Source: Euleptes europaea (lineage: Eukaryota; Chordata; Lepidosauria; Squamata; Sphaerodactylidae). Taken from it: DNA of 64,000 nt. The notes under the pieces were generated by a model. That model saw only the letters and a program-made list of their open reading frames with translations, ran no database searches and was not told the origin of the DNA. Shown one piece after another: positions 32,701 to 44,224 of this stretch. Within the stretch, counting starts at the first letter, position 1. Each line of letters opens with the position of its first letter. The stretch spans positions 69,285,895-69,349,894 of the forward strand of contig NC_079317.1 of NCBI RefSeq assembly GCF_029931775.1, in the 5' to 3' direction. A program made the position numbers and the translations under genes.

Positions 32701-35700
32701 GCTGCTTCTTTCAAGGCACAAGGGGAAATACTAATCCTGGAGCAACAGGGAAACATGCACTGCACATTCATAGAAGGTATTCCTGCTCCTTCTGCAGTAG
32801 CCTACTGGGGGAAAGGCAGGACTAGAAACATACATCCCACATTCTGCAGCATTCCCTTAGTCACACACCCAGCCCTCTATGCCCACACAGGAAAAAGGCA
32901 CATCAGGAATCATTTGGAATCAGCCAGTTATTTATACCAGGGGCAAGGAAGATTACAGAGAAAGGCACAGAGCTGTGGAGAAATAGTATAAGGTATCTAG
33001 TTCAAGCTCCATGTAGTGCTAACTATATTCCTGGAAGGACTTATAGACCCTGTTGGGGTCTAAATCCCTGGAGATGGCCCATGTCCTGATTGGATGTCCC
33101 AGTCTTCAATTGTTATTTAGCACCTGTCCATGTAGCTGTTCTTCTGCTGTGCTCAGGATAGTTATTACTGCCACCTGTTTCTATTCATCCTAGCAGCTGG
33201 CATTCAATCAATCAATCACCAATCAATCAAAACCTTTAATGGCATATAAGCAGCTGGCATTCTCAGTTGCCCATAGGAGCTCACATTTCCCCCTTGCCAG
33301 AGCACAGCCATGCAGTCATTGAATGCTCGTCTCAGACCCCTTCAAGTATGACTCTCATTCTGAAGACATCTGATAGTAGTCATGAACTGGGGAGCGTCAT
33401 ATCTCCCTGTCTACCAAATTATAATCAAATAGACATAGCTTTGACACAATATACATATTTAGTGAGCAGTATCTGGAATGGCGTTCTGAATGCAAGCCAG
33501 AGGTGAAGCAAGGCTTCTGTGCCTTTGGAAGCTACACTGACTGATCGTAGAATAATAAAGTAGAGGTGTCCCTATCACTGCATGCTTAAGCAGCTTGCAG
33601 TGGGACAGGAGAGTTGGCAGTCCCACAGCAGAGCAGTTACATGCACTCTAGCCGGTGCAGCTGTTGATTGTGTTGTAGGCTGAGCAGGTAGCAGGCACTG
33701 CATTTAGCAGGCACTGCATTGTGAATGGGGGGGGGGGGTGTCCATCCTGGCCTTTACCCTTGATGGTACCCATGCAGAGCCTCAAGTGATGAGGACAGTA
33801 GAGCATAATGTTAAGTAAGCAGTAAGTGGTTGCAAGTACTCTGCTCATGGTGCTCTTCTCGCTGCTACAGTGCCCCTCCCCTTTATGGGAGTCCTCATGG
33901 TGGGATGCTGGGGGACACTGTATAGTCATTGAGTCAACACTTACACATCCCTTGTAGGGAAGTGTGTTGCAGCTGTGCTTGCACTGTCTGCTGAGACCGA
34001 CTCATGGGCATCTTGTCCTGCAAGGCACAACTAGCAGCATAAATGTTTGGTCAGCCATAGCAATGTTTGGGTGCTGGCCGACTCAGAAATGTGATTTTGC
34101 TCCTGTTTATGGGGGTTACAGTGGCTTAACACTGTGGAGATGTTCTGCCACCATATTTCCAAATGTCATCCTTCTCCCTGTCTGTGCTGTGTCTTGTGTA
34201 CGGGAAACATTGCTAAGAACAGCAGAGGGAAGAGGAAGAATTGTTGAGCCCAGTGCACATGCGGAATGTGTGGATGTTTGTATTAGTTCATACTTGAGGC
34301 AGGAAATTCCCCACCCTTGTTTGCCAGTATGGGCAGCATTGATCCCCATTTGGAGCGTAGCGTCCAGTTCATTTTTTGTGACAAGAGGTGGAATATGTAT
34401 ACGGGTTCTGAGCAGAATAGTGTTAGCAGTGTGCTGCAACCCTGTTCGTTCTTTTTGTTTATATTTATGCACAGTGCTTCCTTTTTGTGTAAACACTCCT
34501 TTTTTCTAAAGTTCTCATCACCAAAGTATCACCCCCCTCCCCAGTGTGCCCCATCATGTGAGATATGGGTGTCCTGGCTAGGATTTGTGTAGTACTTAGG
34601 AGGGTTGAGACTGGTCTCCTAAACGGTGCTGTGACATAAACACAGATGTACGTGGACAATTGTTAATTCAGTCCCAGTGAGGTCAGTAGGAGCCTTTAGA
34701 CTCATACTAGGGTTTTCACCAGTGTAAGCTGGCAGGATGTGCAAAGGCTGTGAAGGGGTTTAGAATGCTGACAGTGCCCTGTACATCCCTCAGCCTGCCC
34801 TGGGTGCTGCGATCTCTCTCCTCTATATCAGCATCTGGTGCCACTTGACATTGGTGTGGTGCCAATACACCTCCATTTATAACCAGCATAAGGCTTAGTT
34901 TGTATCCTAAACACTGCATTGTGAATAATGCTTAAAACAAACCCATTTAGATTAGATAAAAAGAGGACTCCAGTTGTCCTGTATTCTGCAGTCAGGGCAG
35001 TTTGGTCTCCTCAAGTGGTACTAGACCCTTGGTTCTGGTGTTGGCCAGGCTTGTGGGGGTGGGGCTGGAACTAGAAACACTAGGCTTCTGCCTTGTGGGT
35101 TGGTTGATCCAGAAAACCTCCCCTCTCAGCCCAGTAGGCTGAGAGGGAAGCGGCTACTCCCTGCCCCAAAATGTGGTGATGGCTGCCAACTTGGAAGGCT
35201 TTAAGAGGGGAATGGACATATTCATGGAGGAAAGGGGTATTCATGGCTACTGGTTAAAATGGATACTAGTCATGATGCACACCTATTCTCTCCAGGGTCA
35301 GAGGAGCGAGCATGCCTATTATCTTGGGTGCTGTGGAACACAGGCAGGATGGTGCTGCTGCAGTCATCTTGTTTGGGGCTTCCTAGAAGCACCTAGTTGG
35401 CCACTGTGTGAACAGGCTGCTGGACTTGGTGGGCCTTGGTCTGATCCAGCAGGGCTTTTCTTATGTTCAGCTCCACCTGCTCTGGAAGCAGCACCTGGGA
35501 CTCATTTTGTCCTGGTGGAATGCTCTCCCTAATAACATCAGGGCCCTGTGGGACCTCAAAGATTTCTGCGTGGCCTGAAAGACAGAGCTATTCCACCAGG
35601 ACTATGGGTGAGGGTGGCCACAGATTGTCATCTTTTGCTGGCCTCCCTATCTCCCCCCCCCACCGTTTTATTATACAGAACTGATCTGAATTTTTTCAAC

Positions 35701-36890
35701 AACAGGTTTACTGATGTTATGCCATTGATATGTAAAATTTATTATAAATAAATATTTTATTTGTAGATAGCCAATGGCATTTAAAAGGTATATTCGACTA
35801 TAAAACAAAAGATTATACAATAAAGATAAAAGATAAAATGCAAAATGCCATGTGATAAAATACAATTTAATTAAAGTATATCCTAGCTGGCCATCAGTTC
35901 TGGCTAGTTACATTCTTTGGCACCAGTTTGGCTCTTATCTTTTTAGCTGCTAGAGCGAGAAGTGACAGCCTTTAAGTAATAAATGAGTTGGTATCTGACA
36001 GTAAAAATATTGGAGTCAGGAAATGAGTTTAACCCAGTTAATATGGTATGAAGGAATTTCCCCCCATAAAATTTATTGTTGTTATTTTAATGTTTTCATT
36101 ATGAGATTGACTGTTTTTATCTTTTATGGTAATGTACTTGTACATTTATGGTAATGTACCCGCCCTCAGCCCGGCCTTGATTGGCGATTGAGGGCGGGCT
36201 AAAAATCTGAATAAATAAATAAATAAATCCTGCAAAGGATTGTGTCCACAGGGAGCCTCCTCTGACCAAGGAGGTGGAACACCAGCAGCAAGCCTGGCGC
36301 TGTGTCTCTGCTGGGTTATCTAGCCACAAGCCTGCTGCCTATGCGGTTCCTGCTGGGTGGATACAGATCCAGATGGGCTTGTGGGCAGGACCTGGGGGGA
36401 TAGAGGGAAATTCTGGTTGCGGAGCTCCCACCGCAGGCTCCTCAGGTGCAAGTTCCAGAACAGTTGGGCCAGGGTATCAACCCTGCGGGGGCCTCCTGGA
36501 GTTCCCTGCTTCCCCCGGGCCATGTTTCTGGCTCCCCAGGGTCCTCCTCTGAGGCTTCTGAGTGAGCGTTCAGAGCCAGCTCAGTGGGGGTCACGACACC
36601 CTCGTTGATCAGCTCTCTTTTTAACTAAGTAAAAACTGCCATGACTTTGCCTAATATTTTTTGTTTCTTGTTCTCTCTCTCTCTCTCTTTAAGGTGAACA
36701 TATATATTCCTATAACTGCTGGAAATCTTCCCAATGTGAATGCAAAGATATCGAGAAACACTTTAATACTGTTACCTATTCGTATAATTGCTGTAATTCA
36801 AACTTGTGTAATAGCAGTCCATTAACAATAGCAGGGAGTATGATAACCCTCAGCATAGCATCTTTTCTGACCACATTGTTTATAATCTGA
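26721..36890 (+). CDS. CD59: CD59-like glycoprotein, copy 1
   Basis: GPI-anchored Ly6/uPAR (three-finger) surface protein; CD59 blocks C9 polymerisation in the complement membrane-attack complex. Coding exons 26721-26772 (non-coding lead from 26695), 27278-27379 and 36694-36890 join in frame with phases 1 and 1 to give 116 residues. Start [18 protein letters not shown] is a signal peptide. The mature part opens ESAITCYDC and has the CD59 cysteine order, the conserved NCSAEFDSC and CWKSSQC (the Trp next to Cys corresponds to human W40) and ends NCCNSNLCN. The hydrophobic C-terminus (about 24 residues, ending TTLFII) is a GPI signal. An extra cysteine (CEC) appears where copy 2 and human CD59 have Phe. 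Poly(A) signal aataaa at 37064-37069. Direct orthology to CD59 rather than another Ly6 member rests on synteny with FBXO3 plus the motifs. Confidence 0.92.
27540..27625. repeat. Short interspersed repeat rich in GATTTAAAT words
   Basis: 'gggtggatttgatttaaatc' followed by repeated 'aaattgatttaaatcac'. Unit 2 (52063-52130) has one block fewer, so the two units differ by a short repeat-count change. Confidence 0.5.
28886..29413 (+). repeat. ~530-bp repeat, extra copy in unit 1
   Basis: Highly similar to 31568-32098 in the same unit and to 52756-53290 in unit 2; begins 'gtcctgtcctcattcagacc' and ends 'tttattaaaatgtgacg'. No coding capacity is recognised. Confidence 0.85.
30025..30684 (+). mobile_element. 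Tc1/mariner remnant (Passport-like)
   Basis: Left end 'tacagtgagggaaaaaagta' and 'tttgatccccctgct'-type sequence match a Tc1 family widespread in fish and frogs. About 30416-30684 encodes the second half of the DNA-binding domain and the start of the catalytic region ([44 protein letters not shown]). The catalytic core and right end are missing. A ~145-bp block (about 30120-30250 and 30272-30390) is duplicated within the left end. Confidence 0.85.
30905..31088. repeat. CCGAA/TTCGG-rich repeat
   Basis: Dense runs of ccgaa and ttcgg on both strands with an end reading gggctgttgattcagttcgg on the minus strand, as in a lizard MITE-type repeat. No ORF of meaning. Confidence 0.5.
31568..32098 (+). 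repeat. ~530-bp repeat, unit 1 orthologous copy
   Basis: Its flanks match those of 52756-53290 in unit 2, so this is the ancestral position; the copy at 28886 is extra. Confidence 0.85.
33563..34373. other. ~0.8-kb segment absent from unit 2
   Basis: Unit 2 joins 'gtagaggtgtcattgtttg' directly near 55494-55505. The unit 1 segment has a long plus-strand open frame (33964-34509), but it shows no known domain and no splice context. Confidence 0.65.
35172..35470 (+). repeat. CR1 LINE 3' end, unit 1 copy
   Basis: Encodes the CR1 C-terminal words '[20 protein letters not shown]' followed by the standard 3' end 'ggccttggtctgatccagca' and 'cttatgttc'. Shared with unit 2 (56308-56605). Confidence 0.85.
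35480..36225 (+). repeat. L2-like LINE C-terminus and 3' tail with interruption, unit 1
   Basis: 35490-35620 encodes an 'NIRALWDLK...KTELF' style L2 C-terminus; 36060-36225 is the 3' tail 'ccgccctcagcccggccttg' ending in (AAAT)n. AT-rich sequence separates the two. Unit 2 has the same arrangement (56610-57375). Confidence 0.7.
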
Positions 36891-37063
36891 ACAGAAAAAG
36901 TGACAGTTGTCTTGCTAATATAGAAAACATTTTGAAACAATCTGAATTTAAGAGAGTAGTGGAAGAAAATTAGAGTGCTAAAATTGATGTGTTTGTTTTC
37001 CTAGCCATTATGTATTCAAATTTGCAAAGCCATTCATTGCAAGACTTCGTAAACAGATGTGAT

Positions 37064-37069
37064 AATAAA
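37064..37069 (+). terminator. CD59: CD59 copy 1 poly(A) signal
   Basis: aataaa 174 bp after the stop codon, in a 3' UTR conserved with copy 2. Confidence 0.75.
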
Positions 37070-38651
37070 AACATAACCTGCTTATTTGGAAAGCTCCTGA
37101 ATTTGTAGGATTCTAAATTTCAGTCTCAAGCCTATTTAAAATAGTTCTTTACCATCAAATGGCTGCTGTACAGTGCCTACCCACATCCTGATTGGCAGCT
37201 ACTGCCCTGGTGGAAAACCTTTCCTGATGCCTTGGGTTGAAAATGCTTGCTTCTCCACCTTGCAATGCTACCAAGAAGCCTTGTCTTGTTCTGGTAAGAG
37301 GTCTGAAGGGTGCTCCTTGGCCAGTTTTCCTAATCTCTGCTAAACCATTAAAGGTATCCTGTGTTTCACTGGACGACAAGAGAGTTACACCAGTCCCATT
37401 GATAGTTATTTTTGTGTGTGATGTCCCCATATCTTATTGGGACACACTGGTGGTTTCCATACAGGGACAGGCTGGTGTGGTTTTCCCACTGCTGCTGTGG
37501 CTGCTGATACAGAATGTATCAGAATGTATACAGAATCCTTACAGCTGGTTTCCCTGTCCTAGTTCTCCGCCAGTGGCCATTCCCCAATCCCCAGGGCCAC
37601 CAGGGCTCTTTCATTAAAAAAATACTGGCAAATAAATATAATTACATTAATGTAACATTATAAGAATATATGTAACGGGTTCACTGAGTTCCCTGTTTTC
37701 TTTTTTAAAAAACAGTAAGTCTCCAGCCCCTCACGTTGTCAAGTTAAACTTTTCACCTTATATACTTCAAAAAAGGAAAGCTGGGAATTCAGAGAAGCTC
37801 TTACACGTAGTGTTATAATGTTATATCATTATAACAATATGCAATTGTTGATTTTTTTAAAAAAGACAAAAAGCCTCCCAGTAGTGGGGAGAGGAAATGT
37901 CTGCTGCAAGAACTCAGGCATGGGAAATGGCAGCTAGGTGGGCAGGAAAATCCACACACACAGCAGCCACCCATGCTTTACTGCAATCTTTCCCAAAACT
38001 GTGCAGCAAAGCAAATTTGAGAAGGATTGAAAAAAAGTTGAGGAAAACCTGGGAGGTGCACAAATGCACCACAGTGCTGTGGGGAAGCAGGGGAAAAACC
38101 CTCACTTCTCAATGGCATTGAACCCAAGGGCAAATAACCTGTGTGGAAACGGCCATTGTGCACTCTACTAATTGCCTGGCACTTCAAAGCAGCTCAGATG
38201 CAATCGAGGTTTCCCAATCACAGAGAGCTTTTAAGTTATAATGTTTTTTCTTCTGTAAAGCCTGCTTTAGGATTTATTAAATCTTTATCCCTAAATAACA
38301 TCTGTAAGAATATGAAAGCAGCCCAAGCATTATCTGAGTTGCTGTTTGCTTTGCATTTGGTCCCATTCAGGGTGGAAAAGCGTTATAGATTATTATACAT
38401 TCACAGTGGGGGAGAGTATTCCAGAATATGATCTTTCACCATCCTTCACTTGTAATGCTGAGGTGCTACAATATCCTCTCCTCTTTCCCCCACCACATTC
38501 TCCTCTATGTGTGGAGCAGTCAGTCTCTCTCCCAGGAAACCCTGGAATCAATAGTCCTGCCAGGGGCATTCAAGACTCACTTCTCCCCGTCTTATTAAAC
38601 TACAGCTCCCAAGATCCTTCGGTGGAAGCCATTCCTTTTTATGTGCAGTAG

Positions 38652-39037
38652 TAGAAAAGGGCAAGAATCCAGTAGCACCTTAAAGACTAACAAAAATATT
38701 TTCATACCCTACCAGAAAATATTTTTGTTAGTCTTTAAGGTGCTACTGGACTCTTGCCCTTTTTGACTACTGCAAACAGACTAACACGGCTACCCACTGT
38801 GAATTTTCTGGCAGGGTATGAGCTGTCGTGAGCCACAGCTCACTTCTTCAGATCTGCACCTTAAAGACTTAACAAAAATATTTTCTCGCAGGGTGTGAGC
38901 TTTCGTGAGCCACAGCTCACTTCTTCAGAAGCTCATACCCCGCCAGAAAATATTTTTGTTAGTCTTTAAGGTGCTGCTGGACTCTTGCTCTTTTCTGCTA
39001 CTGTACACAGACTAACACGGCTACCCACTGTGAATCA
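38652..39037. mobile_element. Penelope-like inverted repeats, multi-copy, unit 2 only
   Basis: Three to four terminal-repeat segments in alternating orientation ('agactaacaaaaatatttt', 'tatgagct...cgtgagccac', 'actaacacggctaccca'). The cluster is flanked by a 15-bp duplication ttttatgtgcagtag (38637-38651, 39038-39052). Unit 1 has a single, empty site near 17573-17581. Confidence 0.8.
38897..38928 (-). ncRNA. Hammerhead-ribozyme-like core, second Penelope-like family
   Basis: The minus strand reads CTGAAGA, then a 6-bp helix II (GTGAGC/GCTCAC, loop TGTG), then GAAA and GCTC. All invariant hammerhead core bases are present. Helix III would be the palindrome AGCT, fit only for pairing between two molecules. 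A second copy at about 38822-38854 has GACA in place of GAAA. Confidence 0.5.
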
Positions 39038-39503
39038 TTTTATGTGCAGTAGAGGACACAACCCATTAAATTGGTAGGGTGGGAGGGGAGGTTCCCTTTA
39101 CAGCGTCTTCGCCAGGAACCTCTACAGTCGAGGGCGAGGTAAAAATGTCCGCATTGCAATCCTAGATAGCCGACGTCCTTCCTTCATTGCCATTACAACC
39201 AAGAGGACTGAAATGCCCTCTGTCTTTCTCTACGACGGGGTTTGATGGCCCAATATTCTACTAAACAGGTGCGTGTGCGCGTAGTCTGGCGTCTGGAACA
39301 TGCCTCAGCGCCACCCAGGATCTAAAATACCTAATTTCCGACGTTTGCAGGAGGTGGGTTGGGTTGCGATGCCACGCCATGAGCTGGCAGAGCTCTAAAG
39401 CCTGACCGGGACCCTCCTGCCGACCAAGACGCAAACGGATGCCACGCCAAGGGGAAAACCTGACTTGGCTCCGGCACGCCTATTCCTATCGCCAGATTTT
39501 GAA

Positions 39504-39650
39504 CCAATCAGGAAACGCTCTTTCGCCAAGAGCCTCGTTTGGCCAATAGGAAGCCCCTCTATATAAACTCCCTGGGTTGCCTCTGCCTGAAGGGCTAATT
39601 TCCAGGTTGTGGAGGGCGCGGCGGTTGAGGAGGGCGCGCTTGTGTAACGG
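39504..39650 (+). promoter_or_regulatory. CD59: CD59 copy 2 promoter and probable non-coding exon 1
   Basis: CCAAT boxes at 39504-39508 and 39543-39547, TATA box tataaa at 39562-39567, expected start near 39593. Exon 1 would end at 39650 before a canonical gtaagt donor. The GC-rich stretch that follows (39600-40110) is also retained from unit 1. Confidence 0.6.
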
Positions 39651-40213
39651 GTAAGTGAATTCTTGCTCTCTCCCCCCCCCCCCGGTAGAATGTATATCTC
39701 TATACATTGGAACGTATCGATATACATTCTAATACACCCTCCCTTTTGGGGGAAAAAAATGACGCTGGGCTGTAGTAACGATACGTTGGGGGAAATTGGG
39801 AGGTCGCTCGTGACGGGCCCGGGTTGAGGAGGAGTGCCGAGTGCGTTTGGAGTCGCCTCGAAGCGCCGCTGGTAAAGATGGCGGGGAGGGGGGCGCGGCA
39901 GGAAACGCCGGCGAGGGTTTCGCACGTTCTGGCATGACAAAACCCGTCGGGGTCTCTCGGTCGGGCGGTGATGTGGTCCCCCCTCCCCCTCCCCCCCGAG
40001 GCTGGCACAAACTCAAGACGGTCCCCCGCGCTTAACGGCCTTGGGAGCGTGTTGGTGCTGAGCGGGGAGGACCGGATGCGCAGCGCCGGATCGGGGGTGT
40101 TGGAAAGAGCGCGTGGGCAAACCGCAGGTCTCCGACCAGAAAGTCATAACTAAAATAACAGGCAATATATTGGGGACTGCAGGTGTATCCAAGTTATGCC
40201 TCGGTGCTTATCT

Positions 40214-40584
40214 TTTTTTTTCTTTTTTAATATATTTTTTATTGCATTGGAGGTCATTTTACATCTCCATACCTTTATAATGACAATTTACACTTTCCTT
40301 CTTCCAATACAAATTTCCCCCTTTCCCTCCCCCCACGGACCAATCCATAATATCATATTTTCAGCCATGAGCATAGCCTTTTTAGTTTTACTAAAGTCTC
40401 TTCGTTGGCTTCTCCTCTTTTCACCCAGTTAATGTATGGGTTCCACTTAGTCTTCAGTTCCATTTCTTCTGTTTCTCCCATCGTCTGTTGTTTGAAGTAT
40501 CCCAGTACATCTGTTGGCACATATTCGAACACGTAATTATTCCACCTGTCCATAGTCCACTTTGTTTTATTTTTTCATCCAAAA
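40214..40584 (-). repeat. L1 LINE 3'-end insertion, unit 2 copy
   Basis: Same insertion as 19425-19795, with the same 16-bp duplication (40198-40213 and 40585-40600). Confidence 0.8.
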
Positions 40585-41353
40585 GCCTCGGTGCTTATCT
40601 GACCCGAGCAAAGCCCTAAAACGGTGACGGCCAAATAATATTCCTTTCCTTCCTTTGTGGAAAACTCCCCGGGCGGTCGTCCTTTTCCTGCCATCGCAGG
40701 TACTCCGAAGCATTGTTCCCTCCTGAAGCTCTGGTAATAGAGAAGGGCATGGCCTCATTTGTGGGAAAATGTAGGATATAAATTATTTTTAACGAGGAAG
40801 TGCATGCATCTTTAGAAAGCAAAACCACCAAAAGAGCAATATCAACTTGCAAGGACACGCTTTTATAATATGCCCCTCCCTTGGCATCCAAGCAGAAGGA
40901 TCCAATCTATGTATATTATAACTGCGTAGAGTTTGGCAGTTCATGCTGCTTTGATGGCCCAGCCCTTCTAAGCAGCAGTAAAACATTGGCAGAGTAAATG
41001 GTGTACAAGCTTACCTGGAGTAGGTAAATGAATTATGCCCCAAAGGGATATATTTTCCATAACTCTGAAGATACTGTGCAAAAAGTCTGAATTGGGGTCA
41101 TGGTCGCCAAATGTGGAATAGTGTACTTCTTTCTCTGTTGCATCTCCAGTACAATATGGAGGCCATCATAGTTGTTATTGAGCAATAAAAGTGTGCTCAT
41201 GAGACAATAACAGGTATCAGTATTACTTTCAGGGAAAACTGGATAAAATCTAGAGAGAAAGCAAAAGGTCGATGCGATGTTTTGTTTTCTGAGGGCAGGT
41301 AAACAATCAAATTGCAGCTGTATTTCAGAACTAATTCTTGAAAACATCTAGTC

Positions 41354-41661
41354 CAGTGATGGCGAACCTTTTAGAGACCGAGTGCCCAAACTACAACCCA
41401 AAACCCACTTATTTATCGCAAAGTGCCAACACAGCAATTTAACCTGAATACTGAGGTTTCCTCCCAGCTCAGCAAGTGGGGGGGGGGCGGCTGCGGGGAG
41501 TCCAGGGAAGGGGGGGCTTTGAAGGAGCCCTTCAAAGCCCCCGCTGCCCAGCTGGGCAGCAGGGAGTCCTGGAAAGGGGGCTGGCTTTGAACAGCTCTGC
41601 GCTCCCTTCAAAGCCCCCCGCGCCCAAACTTGGCACGCGTGCCATAGGTTCGCCAACACAG
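41354..41661. mobile_element. Non-autonomous hAT transposon, unit 2 only (308 bp)
   Basis: Ends cagtgatggcgaacctttta and ggttcgccaacacag. Perfect 8-bp duplication atctagtc (41346-41353, 41662-41669). The unit 1 empty site is near 20957-20964. Confidence 0.9.
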
Positions 41662-41796
41662 ATCTAGTCAGTCTGATAAGCATTGAATAAATAGAGGCAT
41701 GTTTTAAAAACTAGTGGCCATCTTGGTTTCTGATGCTTTTAAGATTGGAATCTCTAGTCTCCAGAATTTCACTGCACTAGCAACAGCCTGTTCCAT

Positions 41797-43546
41797 AAGA
41801 ACATAAGAAAGGCCCTGCTGGATCAGACCAAGGCCCATCAAGTCCAGCAGTCTGTTCACACAGTGGCCAACCAGGTGCCTCCAGGAAGCCACAAACAAGA
41901 CGAGTGCGTGCCTGAGCTCCACCGCACCCAAAACAATAGGCATGCTCCTCTGATACTAGAGAGAATAGGTATGCAGCATGACTAGTATCCATTCTAACTA
42001 ATAGCCATAAATACCCCTCTCCTCCATGAATATGTCCACTCCCCTCTTAAAGCCCTCCAAGCTGGCAGCCATCACCACATCCTGGGGCAGGGAGTTCCAC
42101 AATTTAACTATGCGTTGTGTGAAAAAATACTTCCTTTTATCTGTTTTGAATCTCTCGCCCTCCAGCTTTAGCAGATGACCCCGTGTTCTAGTATTGTGGG
42201 AGAGGAAAAAACTTCTCGCTGTCCACTCTCTCCAAACCATGCATAATTTTATAGACCTCTATCATGTCTCCCCTCAGCCGCCTTCTTTCCAAGCTAAACA
42301 GCCCTAAGCGTCTTAACCGCTCCCCATAGGACAGTCGCTCTAGTCCCCTAATCATTTTGGTTGCTCTTTTCTGCACCTTCTCAAGCTCTGTAATATCCTT
42401 TTTTAGGTGTGGTGACCAGAACTGTACACAGTATTCCAAGTGTGGTCTCACCATAAATTTGTACAAGGGCAGTATGATATCAGCAGTTTTATTCTCTATT
42501 CCTCATCTAATTATGGCCAGCATGGAATTTGCCTTTTTTACAGCAGCCGCACACTGGGTTGACATCTTCATTGAGCTATCCACTACCACCCCAAGATCCC
42601 TTTCTTGGTCTGTTGCTGCCAGCACAGATCCCATCAGTGTATATGTGAAGTTGGGATTTTTTGCCCCAATATGCGTCACTTTACACTTAATCACATTGAA
42701 TCTCATTTGCCATTTTAATGCTCATTCTTCCAGTATGCAGAGATCCTTCTGGAGCTCTTCACAGTCCGATTTAGTTTTAACCACCCTAAATAATTTGGTG
42801 TCATCTGCAAACTTGGCTACTTCACTGTTTAACCCCAACTCCAGGTCACTGATGAACAGGTTGAAAAGCACCGGTCTCAACACAGATCCCTGAGGCACCC
42901 CACTGCTCACATCCCACCATTGTGAGAACAGACCATTGATTCCTACTCTCTGCTTCCTATTTTTCAGCCAGCTGTCAATCCATAAGAGGACTTGTCCTCT
43001 TACTCCGTGACTATGAAGTTTGCTTAGCAGTCTTTGGTGGGGGACTTTGTCAAAAGCTTTTTGGAAATCCAAATACACAATATCCACAGCCTCATTCCTG
43101 TCCACATGCTTATTGACACTTTCAAAAAACTATTGGTTAGTGAGATAGGACCTACCCTTACAGAAGCCATGTTGGGTTTTGCCCAGCAGATCTTGCCCTT
43201 CTATATGCTTGACAATTCTCTTTAATAATGCTTTCCGCTAATTTACCCGGAACAGACGTTAAGCTAACTAGCCTTTAATTTCCTGGGTCCCCCCTGGATC
43301 CTTTTTTATAAATGGGTGTTATATTGGCCATTCTCTAGTCCTCTGGTACAAAGGCCGATCGAAAGGACATATTACATATCTTTGTTAGAAGTTCAGCAAT
43401 TTCTCATTTGAGTTCTTGAAGAACTCTAGGATGAATACGGTCTGGTCCCTGTGACTTGTTAGTTTGCAGTTTGTCTAGACGTTCTAGGACTTCCTGCCTT
43501 GTTACCACTATTTGCCTCAGTTCCTCTGTACAGGAGAAGGAATCCA
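41797..43546 (-). mobile_element. CR1 LINE, 5'-truncated, unit 2 only
   Basis: Minus-strand ORF2 pieces: reverse transcriptase with AVDIVYLDFQKAFDKVPH, SGVPQGSVL and the catalytic FADDTK, then DLGVVVDSSMKMS, the C-terminal VRPHLEYCVQFWSPHLKKD and LWNSLPQDVVMAASLEGFK. The 3' end is the CR1 'cttatgttcttatg' word at 41797. It sits between 'cctgttccat' and 'ggaatccat', so a short duplication of about 5 bp. Absent from unit 1 (site near 21090). Frames are interrupted, so inactive. Confidence 0.9.
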
Positions 43547-43699
43547 TTTTTAGCTGTGATTTATCTGAATGACCTTTCTAGCTAGAACCAGAATATGAGA
43601 TTCTGAATACTAATACAAGCTAACTTGTTCTGTCTGCTGTCTGTACTGCATTTACTGTATGACCCAAATCAACCATTTTTGTCTTACTGTAGCTAATGT

Positions 43700-44080
43700 G
43701 GCTTGGCTATTATTGGAAGCTAGATAGAGCATGCATATTATTCCCATCCTACAGTCACTCCATTGGCTGCCCCTCAGTCACTGGGCTCAATTTAAGGTAT
43801 TGACCATCACTTACAAAGCCCTTCATTGCCTTGGACTCTCATAGCTGCAAGACCATCTTTCCTTCTGTGCTCCACCATGACAGCTTCACTCATTGGGGCA
43901 GGACCTTCTGCAGGTGCCCAGCTGCAAATGGGAAAAATAAACAACTGCCCTTACATGTGTGTTATCTGTTGTGGCCCCCACCTTGTGGAACGGCCTGCAT
44001 CAGGAAGTCAGGAAGGCTCCCACTGACTTGGCTTTCCGCAGACTATGCAAAAATGAATTATTGAAGAGGGCTTTTCTACA
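43700..44080 (+). repeat. L2-like LINE C-terminal fragment, unit 2 copy
   Basis: Counterpart of 21215-21605 with a few substitutions. Confidence 0.7.
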
Positions 44081-44224
44081 TAGACAGTAGGGTAGCACTG
44101 TACAAAATGCTTCACAAAGTGACTTGGATAAATTTTTGGGGACTGTGGTATAGTTTACTGTGTATAGTTGCTCTGGTTGGATTCCTGTTGTGTAATCATT
44201 TAATGTGTCATGTTAATACTTATG

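Larger units (their letters stand above)
17333..38397. repeat. CD59 tandem duplication, unit 1 (about 21.07 kb)
   Basis: Collinear with 38399-59509 along its whole length, apart from insertions and deletions listed separately. The left edge is the start of 'attcacagtgggggagag' at 17333. The right edge is 'gttatagattattata' at 38397, after which the sequence jumps back to the left edge. It carries CD59 copy 1 complete with promoter region and 3' end. Confidence 0.95.

Noticed and set aside
33964-34509. 181-codon plus-strand frame in unit 1
   Set aside because: No recognisable domain, no splice context, and most of it is missing from unit 2.
38141-38431. 96-codon frame crossing the duplication junction, a possible fusion gene
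   Set aside because: No homology on either side and no splice context; it is chance reading across the breakpoint.
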